From Peptococcaceae bacterium BICA1-7 (GTDB lineage: Bacteria; Bacillota; Desulfotomaculia; Desulfotomaculales; Desulfocucumaceae), in NCBI GenBank assembly GCA_000802095.1, contig JUEB01000029.1:1-64000 (forward strand): 64,000 nucleotides of DNA, given 5' to 3'. Shown here piece after piece: positions 37,160 to 44,914 of this stretch. Position 1 is the stretch's first letter. Every line of letters begins with the position of its first letter. A model generated the notes under the pieces. The model was not told the DNA's origin and made no database searches. It was given only the letters and a program-made list of their open reading frames with translations. The translations under genes and the position numbers were made by a program.

Positions 37160-38333
37160 AGATTACACCGGAAGGGGTGAGAGAGGATCCCCTTTTGATA
37201 ACCTTTTCACCGAAGCGGGTCCTTATCCTGTCGCAGGCGCCGGCCAGCTGGCGGAGTTTTTCCGACCGGCCAAACACATCGCACTGCACAGCGCTGTCCC
37301 GGGTCAGCCCGGACAGGGACAGGCCCACCATCCTTATCGGGTAGCCCGGCCAGTGCCTGTCCAGGAGCCACAGCCCGGCCTGGTAGAGATCCTCGGGGAG
37401 GTCGGTATATGCGCTCAGGGTCCTTGAGCGGCCCAGCCAGTTGAAGCTGGTATCCTTAAGCACCAGTGACACCGTTTTTCCGGTATAGCCGCCCTGCCGG
37501 GTCCGCCTGGCCACCAGATCGCTTAAATCCAGTATGACCACGGCTATTTCATCCCGGTGGCGGAAGTCTCTGGGAAGAGTGATCTGGTGTCCCACGCTCT
37601 TGGAGCCGTCCAGGGTATTGGGGTCTACCGGGCTGTGGTCCACTCCGTTGGCCGACCACCACATTACCTCGCCCATAATCCCGAATCTCTTTTTAAGTAT
37701 TTCCCTCGGGAAGGCCGCCAGGTCTCCTATAGTATGGATGTTAAAATATTTTAAATGTCTCTCGTACCGGGAGCCGATGCCGAAAAGCTTTCTCACCGGA
37801 AGGGGCCAGAGCCTTTTTTTTACGTCCTCCTGCTGTAAAAATGTGAGGCCGTCAGGCTTTTGCAGGCCGGCAGCCATTTTGGCCAGCAGCTTGTTAGGTC
37901 CTATGCCCACGCTGCACGGTATATCCACCTCATGGAGAATGCGCTTTTTAAGCAGCCGGGCGGTGGTTACCGGGCTGCCGAAAAGCCCCTCGCAGCCGGT
38001 TATGTCCATGAAGGCCTCGTCTATGGAAAAGGGCTCCACCAGGGGAGTGAAGTCACCCATTATCCTCAGTATCCGTGAGGAAAAATGGACATAAAGATGG
38101 TGCCGGGGAGGGACAAAAATACCCTCCGGGCAGGCCTGGCGGGCCTCCCAGACGGGCATGCCTGTCTTTATCCCCCGGTCCTTGGCCTCATAGGAGGCCG
38201 CCAGAACGATGCCGTGCCTTTTTTCCTGGTTCCCGCCCACAATAACTGCTCTGTTTTTTAGCCTGGGATCCAGGGCCTGATGGACGCTGGCGAAGAAAGA
38301 GTTCATATCGGCCAGGAGAATGGTTCGCTCCAT
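37152..38333 (-). CDS. dinB: DNA polymerase IV (Y family)
   Basis: A translesion polymerase induced by DNA damage. The 393-residue protein has the active-site ILLADMNSFFASV with metal Asp, the SIDEAFMDITGCEG motif with the catalytic Asp-Glu, the thumb GIGPNKLLAKMAAGLQKPDG and helix-hairpin-helix LFGIGSRYERHL, and a little-finger domain at about 240-350. The C-terminus lacks an obvious beta-clamp peptide of standard form. ATG behind GGAGTGA. Transcription starts from a promoter carrying two LexA boxes, so SOS control is strongly supported. Confidence 0.94.
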   Translation of the reverse strand: MERTILLADMNSFFASVHQALDPRLKNRAVIVGGNQEKRHGIVLAASYEAKDRGIKTGMPVWEARQACPEGIFVPPRHHLYVHFSSRILRIMGDFTPLVEPFSIDEAFMDITGCEGLFGSPVTTARLLKKRILHEVDIPCSVGIGPNKLLAKMAAGLQKPDGLTFLQQEDVKKRLWPLPVRKLFGIGSRYERHLKYFNIHTIGDLAAFPREILKKRFGIMGEVMWWSANGVDHSPVDPNTLDGSKSVGHQITLPRDFRHRDEIAVVILDLSDLVARRTRQGGYTGKTVSLVLKDTSFNWLGRSRTLSAYTDLPEDLYQAGLWLLDRHWPGYPIRMVGLSLSGLTRDSAVQCDVFGRSEKLRQLAGACDRIRTRFGEKVIKRGSSLTPSGVIYE

Positions 38334-38346
38334 TAATAAATCACTC

Positions 38347-38360
38347 CGAACTGGTGTTTG
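38347..38360 (-). promoter_or_regulatory. Second LexA box of dinB
   Basis: Plus-strand CGAACTGGTGTTTG: one mismatch from CGAACnnnnGTTCG. It lies just downstream of the -10 box, between promoter and start codon. Confidence 0.7.
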
Positions 38361-38366
38361 TGTTTA

Positions 38367-38395
38367 ATTATAAATCCGAACACCAGTTCGTGCAA
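38367..38395 (-). promoter_or_regulatory. dinB promoter with embedded LexA box
   Basis: On the minus strand: TTGCAC, 17-base spacer, TATAAT. The spacer and the end of the -35 contain the perfect box CGAACACCAGTTCG (plus-strand 38377-38390), so LexA binding would block polymerase directly. Confidence 0.88.
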
Positions 38396-38423
38396 GATAG
38401 GCTGACCTGGCAAATAATTCTTT

Positions 38424-38493
38424 TTATGCTTATACTGAAAGTCTTATTCTGTCGGAATACAGAATTCAGAATTCAGAATGAATGAGCATTCCT
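38424..38493 (-). repeat. Modular intergenic repeat, canonical full copy (CTGAATTC core)
   Basis: Minus strand reads AAGGAATGC, TCATTC, ATTCTGAATTCTGAATTCTG, TATTCCGAC, then AGAATAAGACTTTCAGTATA and AGCAT. All blocks of the family are present in order. Confidence 0.75.
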
Positions 38494-38560
38494 TAGTTGT
38501 CACAGAGCCCGGCAAAATTACTTCTGAATTCTGAGTTCTGACTCCTGTATTCCGAACGGA
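38494..38560 (+). repeat. Modular intergenic repeat, opposite copy
   Basis: Begins in the shared GCATTCCTT, contains CACAGAGCCC, TTCTGAATTCTGAGTTCTGA, CTCCTGTATTCCGA. It is head-to-head with the copy at 38424-38493. Confidence 0.6.
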
Positions 38561-38569
38561 GAGCAGTGC

Positions 38570-38785
38570 CTATAAGAGCTGATAGATTATCGCTCCCAGG
38601 GAGGCGGCGAATAATAGAGCTGCTGCCCAAAAGGCTCTGCTCAGCAGGACAATGGACCGCTCGGCCGCCGCCAGGCGCTCCTCCACATCTCCCAGGCGCT
38701 GTCCGGCCGGATCAACCATGCTTTTTTTAATGGTGGTGGCCAGGGAAACTATTTCACTGTCCATGTTTTTTGCCTGGGCCATCAT
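38570..38785 (-). CDS. Small tail-anchored protein of the dynamin-like cluster
   Basis: A 71-residue protein: a polar, helical N-terminal part with heptad-like hydrophobics (LGDVEERLAAAERSIVLLS) and one C-terminal membrane helix (FWAAALLFAASLGAIIYQLL). The start overlaps the end of the 91-residue gene by four bases (ATGA). No family recognised. The topology suggests a membrane anchor for a cytoplasmic partner such as the 91-residue coiled-coil protein or the dynamin-like GTPase (inference). Confidence 0.75.
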   Translation of the reverse strand: MMAQAKNMDSEIVSLATTIKKSMVDPAGQRLGDVEERLAAAERSIVLLSRAFWAAALLFAASLGAIIYQLL

Positions 38786-39057
38786 AACTTTCCACCCATC
38801 CCGGCCTGGTTTATGGCCTCTCTGATAGCGTTCAGTAGGATAACAGGGGTTGCCCTGACAGCCTCTTCCAGTCTCTCTAATCTTTCCCTGATAGCCTCCA
38901 GCTCCCGCTGGTTCTTCCCGTGGAGCTCCTCCACCAGATCTCCCAGCTTCCTGTTTTCACTGATTACCGGCTCTACCATTTTAGCCCGGGCGCCCCTGAC
39001 AATATCATTCATGAGAATTTGTAAATCCTGGTCGTTTACAGGTATTGGCCTGGTCAT
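38782..39057 (-). CDS. Small coiled-coil protein of the dynamin-like cluster
   Basis: A 91-residue protein with a long predicted coiled coil (about 35-75: NRKLGDLVEELHGKNQRELE, AIRERLERLEEAVRA) and no membrane segment. It has a strong GGGAGGGA ribosome site and is followed, with ATGA overlap, by the tail-anchored 71-residue gene. A repeat element separates it from the 65-residue gene upstream. Family unknown. Confidence 0.75.
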   Translation of the reverse strand: MTRPIPVNDQDLQILMNDIVRGARAKMVEPVISENRKLGDLVEELHGKNQRELEAIRERLERLEEAVRATPVILLNAIREAINQAGMGGKL

Positions 39058-39110
39058 TATTAATCCCTCCCATTCTTACTAATGGCCCCAGAGGGCCGGA
39101 ATTGCAAATA

Positions 39111-39164
39111 CTACCGTCTCCTGTCTCCCGTCTCCCGACAGAATAAGGATTTCAGCATAAGCAT
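39111..39164 (+). repeat. Modular intergenic repeat, CTGTCTCC core with full end block
   Basis: CCGTCTCCTGTCTCCCGTCT, CCCGAC, AGAATAAGGATTTCAGCATA, AGCAT. It lies inside the minus-strand cluster, between two small genes. Confidence 0.75.
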
Positions 39165-39165
39165 T

Positions 39166-39363
39166 TTAGTCCAGCTGGTCCAGGGACTTTTTGATCATCA
39201 GCAGCAGGTAGGCTGTCTGATTCCGGCTGCTTTGGGTGGTTATGGCGTCAACCGACCGGGTGAACTCCTCCACCATCTGTATTTTGATCTCTCCCCCGGT
39301 GCGGGTGCTTACTTCCCTTATTATCCTGCGGAGCCTCTCATCCAGCTGCCTGGCGTTTTCCAT
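39166..39363 (-). CDS. Small protein coupled to the dynamin-like GTPase
   Basis: A 65-residue charged helical protein (MENARQLDERLRRIIREVST ... YLLLMIKKSLDQLD). Its ATG begins three bases after the GTPase stop, and its ribosome site GGGGTGA lies inside the GTPase's last codons, so translation is coupled. No known family. The stop (TAG) abuts the AAGCAT end block of a repeat. Confidence 0.72.
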   Translation of the reverse strand: MENARQLDERLRRIIREVSTRTGGEIKIQMVEEFTRSVDAITTQSSRNQTAYLLLMIKKSLDQLD

Positions 39364-39366
39364 TTT

Positions 39367-41622
39367 CTAAATCACCCCGCTTCCCAAAAGCTTTCTGGTT
39401 AACCTCTCCAGCTCCCCCAGGTAGTAGAGGGCCTCCTGCCTGGTCTTATGCGGAATACCGGACCTTCCTTCGGTTCCGCTGGCTATTCCCGAAAGCCAGC
39501 CCCTTAACTCTGCTGCGGTCCGGGCTGTTTTTCCGGCTTCAGTATCCTCAGCTTTTTTTCTGAGCTGCCTCAACAGCCTTTCAAACCCGTCATCGCCCCG
39601 CTGCAGGGCATTAAGGGCTGATATTGCGTAAACCCGGGGGTAGGGGATCAGTCCGTTGGTTCCCTGTCCAAGCTTTTGCCGGATATGAATTAAAACCTTT
39701 TCTTTTTCCAGGTCTGAAAGTGTATCAGCAAAGTTAATCACATACAGGGCCGGTATGTCCAGGCCCATCTCCCTGATCAGGCTGATTTGCTCAGGTATGC
39801 TCCCGTTTAGCACATGTTTGGCATGCAGAAAAAAAAGAACCAGGCTGCCCGAGGCCAGTACCGAGGCCGCCCTTTCATAGTGCCTTTTATGAAGTGAGTC
39901 CAGCCCCGGGGTATCTGTAAACTCGGCAAAAGAAAGGTTTTCCGACGGGTGTCTGATGACCACCCGCCCCGCCAAAAGAGAGCGAGGAGGTGATATGGCC
40001 CGGTAGAAGTTAACTCTCTGAAGACTGTCATCCAGATGGTACAGGAGCGGGTCCCTTTTAGTCAGGTTAATTTTTACGCTGGCGATAGGCGGCGAGGTGA
40101 GGGTCCTGGCCGGAATTTTTTTAGAAAAAAAAGGTATGCGTCTGATTTTTCCAGGGGCTGTTATCTGTTCTGCCTTGCTGTACATTGCACACAGCTCATC
40201 CAGCGCCACGGCCAGCTGAGACGTTGTTACTCTCCGGCTGAGGCCGTTGGTACAGACTTCGGCCCAGGCGATTCGCTCCCTCAGGGAGTTATTCTCCAGT
40301 ATTCCCGTAAGGGACTTTACCTCCCGGTAGTCCAGTGAATACTTTCCATCCTGGCATATAGTGGGGAAAAATTCGGCATGGTAAAGATGTTCCACCTCTG
40401 CGGCCTTTTCGTGGCCGTGGCGCAGTAGCACCGGGCAGGAGGTGGTGGCCCTGTCCTCTGCGGGCAGCAGAGTTTCTCCCAGCAGAGCGTTTAAGAAGGT
40501 TGTCTTGCCGGTGGAAAAGGGCCCCACCACCATTACCCGGAATTTTTCGGACTGTATGGCCGCTGCTTTTTTCAATATTCCCCGCCTGTCATGTCTTGCC
40601 AGGGAGCCATTTAAGCTTATTTCCTCAAGCAGAGACCTGATCACTTCTCCCGGGCGGCGTCCGGCGCGGCCGTAATTCTTATGGGGAGGCACTATCACCG
40701 ACCCGGTTATCAGTTTGCTGCTGCTGGCCCCCAGCAGGTTTACCATGTTCCCGTAAATTAGCGGCAGCTCCCTCAAGGCCTGTCTGGCGGAATTGATTGC
40801 TCCGGCCTTTTCCACCACCTCCCACAGCCTGATCAGGAACCTTTCGTTTTCGGCCTGCAGGGAGGCCCTGTCAATTAGTCCCGGAATGGTTCTGTCAGCC
40901 CGGGAAAGCTTGCTCTCTATCTCCCGCACAAAGAAATCAAAAGCCCTCACCTTTAAAAAAAGAGAAATTAGGCCGGTACTTGAGCGGTCCGCCGTGTTTA
41001 GGGCAAATACATCGGATTTCCCTGGAAAGAGCGATCTTATGGCCTGCTTTGTCTCTGTCAGGGAGGTTCCGTCTATAAGCCCGAGGTTGGCGTTAATCCA
41101 GAAGGAAATCCAGCCCTTTATTCCGGCAGTCCCTATTTCGGACAGAAATCTGTGGGTTGCCTGGTCTATACCTCGCTGGTGAAAAAGGAATATAATCCCA
41201 TCTGCCCTGGACATGTACTCCCGGACCATTCTGTCTGTTTCTACGCTGAGTCCTACCCCCGGTGTATCCACCAGATTGCACCAGCCCAGTAAGCCGGAGG
41301 GTAAAAATATCTCCACTTTATCAGGCGCTGTCGATATTCTTTTGTTTTTTAGCACACTTCTGAGGTCCTTTTCTTCCAGCCGGGCAGATCTGCCCTTTGC
41401 TTGTTTAACCGCCGAGAACTTATTGGAAAAGCCGAGGTGGACGGGAAATAAGGAAGATGGGGCCGCGTCGTCGGGGCACACCCGCTTCTCCAGCAGGCTG
41501 TTGACCAGGGTGGATTTCCCTGCGTTAACAGGGCCGGCCACCAGGAAGAGGGGCTTTTCCCCTTCCCGGTGCAGCTCACATATTTCGGTAACCCGCCTTA
41601 CATATTCCATAACGGTATTCAT
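39367..41622 (-). CDS. Dynamin-like protein with two tandem GTPase domains
   Basis: A 751-residue protein with two dynamin-type GTPase domains in one chain. First: G1 GPVNAGKST (about 30-38) and G3 DTPGVGL (about 119). Second: G1 GPFSTGKTT (about 367-375), G3 TDTPGLDS (about 570) and G4 NFAD (about 631). Bacterial dynamins such as DynA of B. subtilis also fuse two units but are near 1200 residues; here little room is left for long stalk helices, and no membrane helix is seen. The ATG at 41622 fits GGCAGGG; a GTG nine bases upstream is possible. Three small proteins follow, of which one is tail-anchored and one a coiled coil, and may supply the missing parts. Roles could be membrane repair, phage defence or division. 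Confidence 0.85.
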   Translation of the reverse strand: MNTVMEYVRRVTEICELHREGEKPLFLVAGPVNAGKSTLVNSLLEKRVCPDDAAPSSLFPVHLGFSNKFSAVKQAKGRSARLEEKDLRSVLKNKRISTAPDKVEIFLPSGLLGWCNLVDTPGVGLSVETDRMVREYMSRADGIIFLFHQRGIDQATHRFLSEIGTAGIKGWISFWINANLGLIDGTSLTETKQAIRSLFPGKSDVFALNTADRSSTGLISLFLKVRAFDFFVREIESKLSRADRTIPGLIDRASLQAENERFLIRLWEVVEKAGAINSARQALRELPLIYGNMVNLLGASSSKLITGSVIVPPHKNYGRAGRRPGEVIRSLLEEISLNGSLARHDRRGILKKAAAIQSEKFRVMVVGPFSTGKTTFLNALLGETLLPAEDRATTSCPVLLRHGHEKAAEVEHLYHAEFFPTICQDGKYSLDYREVKSLTGILENNSLRERIAWAEVCTNGLSRRVTTSQLAVALDELCAMYSKAEQITAPGKIRRIPFFSKKIPARTLTSPPIASVKINLTKRDPLLYHLDDSLQRVNFYRAISPPRSLLAGRVVIRHPSENLSFAEFTDTPGLDSLHKRHYERAASVLASGSLVLFFLHAKHVLNGSIPEQISLIREMGLDIPALYVINFADTLSDLEKEKVLIHIRQKLGQGTNGLIPYPRVYAISALNALQRGDDGFERLLRQLRKKAEDTEAGKTARTAAELRGWLSGIASGTEGRSGIPHKTRQEALYYLGELERLTRKLLGSGVI

Positions 41623-41724
41623 GGGCAGCACCCTGCCTTTTTATTTACTCAATTGGAATATATTATCAGTAGGCCTTTTTAATGCATAAAAAACTCCGCC
41701 CAGTGGACGGAGCTTGGTTTGCTT

Positions 41725-41766
41725 GAGGGTAATACCTCCGGTCAGGAGACAGGAGACAGGAGCTTT
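41725..41766. repeat. Modular repeat fragment (GGTAATACCTCCGGTC + GGAGACA)
   Basis: GGGTAATACCTCCGGTCAGG then AGACAGGAGACAGGAGC. The same left block occurs at 2082 and 59259. Confidence 0.65.
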
Positions 41767-41812
41767 TTTGCCCTGCCTTGAGGCCGGTCTGAGCCGGAAT
41801 TTATTGTCTGAT

Positions 41813-41979
41813 TTGGCCACAGAGGACACAGAGATCACAGAGAATTTGTTTTCAGGCATTACTCTCAGGTCTGAAACCTATGTATAAAATTCTAATCTGT
41901 TTTAATATTAACCTCTTAAAGCATTAATGCAGGGCTTAAAAACCTCTGTGTCCTCTGTGGCTTAAAAAGGACCCCAATT
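41813..41979. repeat. MITE-like element with CACAGAG inverted ends (copy 2)
   Basis: Left end TTGGCCACAGAGGACACAGA (then GATCACAGAGAAT), inner GGCATTACTCTCAGGTCTGA, right end AAAACCTCTGTGTCCTCTGT (then GGCTTAAAAAGGACCCCAAT). It is the same design as 11667-11855 with a diverged AT-rich middle. With the preceding fragment it fills the 41623-41991 gap; no gene is visible there. Confidence 0.8.
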
Positions 41980-41991
41980 CATCTTACTTGG

Positions 41992-42276
41992 CTACTTCAG
42001 CACCTCCAGGGCGTGTTTGGCACGGCGGTCATTTTCCATAACTTCGGCCAGGTACTGTTTGAGGTAATCGATCATCTCCGGGGACATGCCGGAGGGTCTG
42101 CGCAGGTGCTTTAAAAGCAGTACAACAGATTTAAGGTTTTCTCCCAGGTTGTTGTCCGGGGCTGATGAACCCTCCAGAGATCTCAGTTTGGCAAAGCAGA
42201 CCTCTATAATTTGCGGGACATCCCTGGATTTATATTTTTCAAGAAAGGCGTGCAGGTGGTATACTTCCGGGGTCAA
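41992..42276 (-). CDS. Small helical hypothetical protein
   Basis: About 94 residues, mostly helical (EVYHLHAFLEKYKSRDVPQI; KSVVLLLKHLRRPSGMSPEM; IDYLKQYLAEVMENDRRAKH). No family recognised. The TTG at 42276 is preferred because GGGGGG lies eight bases upstream; an ATG at 42333 with AAAGGG very close would add 19 residues. It is in line behind the HTH/zinc gene, probably in one transcript. Confidence 0.65.
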   Translation of the reverse strand: MTPEVYHLHAFLEKYKSRDVPQIIEVCFAKLRSLEGSSAPDNNLGENLKSVVLLLKHLRRPSGMSPEMIDYLKQYLAEVMENDRRAKHALEVLK

Positions 42277-42344
42277 ATCAATATCCCCCCTTTTGTAAAA
42301 TATGTTTAAGGTTATTCGATAAATTCCTCCCATATCCCTTTAAT

Positions 42345-43196
42345 TTAACTAAATTTATCCAATATTTTTTCAAGTTTGTCGATTATCTCATCCATGGGCA
42401 GTGCCAGGGCCTCCCTTTCGGTGACCGGGCGCCCAAAGGTCAGCCCCTGCTCCTGCCGGTGTCCCCTGTACTGCCGGGGGAGTTCCTTTCCCCGATCAAA
42501 CCACTTTCTTCCCACTGAATAGGGTGTGTGAAAGGAGAAGCGGTGATCCTCGTACTGTATGTTGAATTCAAAAAGGTCGTAATAGCTGCTTTGTTTTTTA
42601 CAGCGGGGGCAGCCCCCGTAAGATTTGGCGTACTCGCCATAGCTTACATTAAGCTTGTTGGCCCTGGTTCTGCAAGCCTGGCAGAGATCAACCTTCTGCT
42701 GTCCCTGTACCAGTATCACCTGCAGGTAAGGGGTGTCAATGTACCGTTTTACCAGGTGCCTGAGGATCTTTTCTTTAAGCTCGTAAAGATACGGGTGGCC
42801 GGACTTGGCGTAGTGGTTTAAATGAAAAAGGTAATAGGAGCATTTTAAAAGTCCCGCTGTTTCCTCTGAAAGGTGCTCCAGAGAGGTAAGGAACAGGCTG
42901 CTTCTCTTTCTTACCTCAACAGCGTTAACAGCCTCCACTGCCCTGTTCAGCCCTGCCTTCCTGGCCCCCAGACGCATATTTTCCTCGGTGGCCCACTTGC
43001 TGAGTATTCTGGGCATCTGCTGCCTGAGAATGCTGACCTGGGCTGATTTATAAAGGTATTCTTCTCCGTATTTCAATGTTTTAACGGCCGATATTTCAAG
43101 GTAGCCCTCCCTGGTCAGGCGCTGCACTCTGTTGGGTGTAATGCCCAGCTCCCGGCAGACCTGGGCGGTGGTAAGCAATCCCTCGGGAACCGGCAT
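42345..43196 (-). CDS. HTH and zinc-ribbon protein of unknown function
   Basis: A 283-residue protein with an N-terminal MerR/excisionase-like helix-turn-helix (GLLTTAQVCRELGITPNRVQ, RLTREGYLEI), a helical middle, and a Cys pair arrangement CQACRTRANKL...GGCPRCKK at about 172-200 that should bind zinc. It lacks the usual MerR effector domain. ATG behind AAGGGGGTG. It may regulate its minus-strand neighbours, including the dynamin-like cluster (inference), or act at DNA in another way. Confidence 0.7.
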   Translation of the reverse strand: MPVPEGLLTTAQVCRELGITPNRVQRLTREGYLEISAVKTLKYGEEYLYKSAQVSILRQQMPRILSKWATEENMRLGARKAGLNRAVEAVNAVEVRKRSSLFLTSLEHLSEETAGLLKCSYYLFHLNHYAKSGHPYLYELKEKILRHLVKRYIDTPYLQVILVQGQQKVDLCQACRTRANKLNVSYGEYAKSYGGCPRCKKQSSYYDLFEFNIQYEDHRFSFHTPYSVGRKWFDRGKELPRQYRGHRQEQGLTFGRPVTEREALALPMDEIIDKLEKILDKFS

Positions 43197-43251
43197 TTGT
43201 ACACCCCCTTAATTTACCCTGTAGACATTTCTCGAAACACCAAGCCACACC

Positions 43252-43457
43252 ATCGGGGACATTCCTGCACCATCGGGGACATTCCTGTCTACAAAGGAAT
43301 ACTTAAACTTCAGCAGGTGTGTCCCCATTCCGCTAAAAAGAACCCGGTGGCTCTACAGCCTAAATGATAATGTCTCCCAGACACATCATCGGGGACATTC
43401 CTCCGACACCCAAAGCAAATCATACCAGGGAGGTGTGTCCCCATTCCTTGTTCGGTG
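43252..43457 (+). repeat. Cluster of REP-like GGGGACATTCCT elements
   Basis: Three head sequences (CATCGGGGACATTCCT at about 43251, 43271 and 43389) and two tails (AGGTGTGTCCCCATTCC at about 43316 and 43431, the second followed by TTGTTCGG). The last unit, 43388-43446, matches the inverted element at 10787-10860 closely, including CAAATCATACCAGGGAGG. The cluster fills the 297-base gap between two minus-strand genes. Confidence 0.8.
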
Positions 43458-43493
43458 TTTCCCCTTTCCGCTTTCGGTCCCCATTCCACGGCC

Positions 43494-44558
43494 CTAGCCG
43501 ATAACTCCCCCCAGGGCCAGGAGAACTTCCAGGAGTATAAGTAAAACTATGGTTACCTCAAGTATATTGGACTGCTGTGTGGCCACCTCATTGCTGAGCA
43601 GGGTGTAATTATTCTGTATGGTGTTTATTTTCCTCTCTATGCTCTCTTCCCATGCGTGGGTGCGGAGTATTTTAAGAGCAGTTCCGTATACCCTGGCGTA
43701 AAAAACATCCTCGGTGAGCTTTAGGGAATTGTGGATCCTCTCGGTGATTTCGCTTATGTCTATAACCAGCTCCATCAGGCTGTTCATTATCCTGCGGTAG
43801 TGCCCCCCTCTGCGGTAACGCCCTATGGTTCCGGCCTCTTCCAGGGAGTCGTACATCTTGATCATTTCCTCCGACAGCAGGTTGTCGTAATAGCGCAGCT
43901 CCAGGAGTTGAGAGTTGGCGAACTCCAGCAGGTCAGGTATGTCGGCGCTGCCCGTGGGGTCGTAAACAAGAGCCGAGTCCCACGTGATCACTGCCAGGTC
44001 ATCCTTTCCGTAGGAAAAAGAATTACAGTTAATTTCCCTTCTTATCTGATCGCTCAAAGGCTCGGTTTCGGCCAGCAAGAGGGGGGCCGGGTCCCAGTCT
44101 AAATTCCAGTTGTGGAAATAGTATATGATGTAGTCCTCTACAAAGCCTGTATTTTCCGGTTTTATCATGGCATCCAGGAGGGTGTTGCTTACCTCGGTGA
44201 GCTTTTGGCTGAAGGCAGCCTCCAGGTCCTGATTGTTGTAAAGGTAAACGGCCAGACTGTGAAGGCTCTGATAGTCCAGGCCGGAGGGGATGGAAATTCT
44301 CATGGTTACGCTGATAACACCGAGGTCATATATCCTGGCGTAATAAAATACCTTGCAGCGGAGGCCCGGGAAGTCATAAGTATCTTCACCCAGCTCCATA
44401 GTAACCGGGGGGTTGGCTATATGTATAGATTTGGGCCTTATTCGGGAAAGCTTCATCCTGGAGGTTGGCTTTATCTGGGATAAGACTTTTTCCACCCTGT
44501 CCAGCTTTATTTCCTCGGCCACATCAAAAATTCTTAACAGATAATAATAATTGTCCAT
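43494..44558 (-). CDS. RMD1/DUF155-like tail-anchored membrane protein
   Basis: A ~354-residue protein with a single C-terminal membrane helix (ILEVTIVLLILLEVLLALGG). The region DDLAVITWDSALVYDPTGSA and FANSQLLELRYYDNLLSEEM, followed by a helical, coiled-coil-like part and NTIQNNYTLLSNEVATQQSN, resembles the RMD1/DUF155 family of tail-anchored proteins (mitochondrial RMND1 in eukaryotes). Function in bacteria is unknown. The ATG at 44558 is chosen as the start of the conserved part (MDNYYYLLRIFDVAEE). Family assignment is moderate. Confidence 0.6.
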   Translation of the reverse strand: MDNYYYLLRIFDVAEEIKLDRVEKVLSQIKPTSRMKLSRIRPKSIHIANPPVTMELGEDTYDFPGLRCKVFYYARIYDLGVISVTMRISIPSGLDYQSLHSLAVYLYNNQDLEAAFSQKLTEVSNTLLDAMIKPENTGFVEDYIIYYFHNWNLDWDPAPLLLAETEPLSDQIRREINCNSFSYGKDDLAVITWDSALVYDPTGSADIPDLLEFANSQLLELRYYDNLLSEEMIKMYDSLEEAGTIGRYRRGGHYRRIMNSLMELVIDISEITERIHNSLKLTEDVFYARVYGTALKILRTHAWEESIERKINTIQNNYTLLSNEVATQQSNILEVTIVLLILLEVLLALGGVIG

Positions 44559-44682
44559 TAATAAAACCCGCTTCTTCAGTTTATTTGTGTATTTTAACAA
44601 AAAATATGTCAATGGGCAAATAATGAGCAGTAGTATAACCGGACATTCCGATAAGCATCATAAAAGCAGGAGGTGAGAAAAA

Positions 44683-44808
44683 ATGGCCAGAGAGGAAAGG
44701 GATATATACAGCCTGGACAGCCAGGAGGAGGAAGATTACTCCGGGGAGGACCATGAAGCGGACGAGTTGGAGGACCAGGTCATTTACCATCATTTTTACG
44801 GCTACTAA
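44683..44808 (+). CDS. Very acidic 41-residue protein
   Basis: An open frame of 41 codons with a perfect AGGAGGTGAG ribosome site at 44668-44677. The product MAREERDIYSLDSQEEEDYS continues with more acidic residues and ends VIYHHFYGY. A small hairpin with a T run follows, then the spore coat gene. It may be a spore component (inference from neighbour). No family recognised. Confidence 0.65.
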   Translation: MAREERDIYSLDSQEEEDYSGEDHEADELEDQVIYHHFYGY

Positions 44809-44834
44809 TATAGTACGAACAGTTTCAAAGTTTT

Positions 44835-44857
44835 AATCCTTATAGGGATTTTTTTTC
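44835..44857 (+). terminator. Weak terminator after the 41-residue gene
   Basis: AATCC / GGATT stem with a 6-base loop followed by seven or more T. Confidence 0.5.
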
Positions 44858-44914
44858 AAACCCTGTGGAAGAATAATAGCGGCTATAAATATATTAAACG
44901 GAGGGTCGTCCATT

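Noticed and set aside
36813-37427. A 204-codon plus-strand frame opposite dinB and its small partner
   Set aside because: Shadow frame; the coupled minus-strand genes explain the sequence.
39807-40031. A 74-codon minus-strand frame inside the dynamin-like gene
   Set aside because: Out of frame with a gene supported by GTPase motifs.
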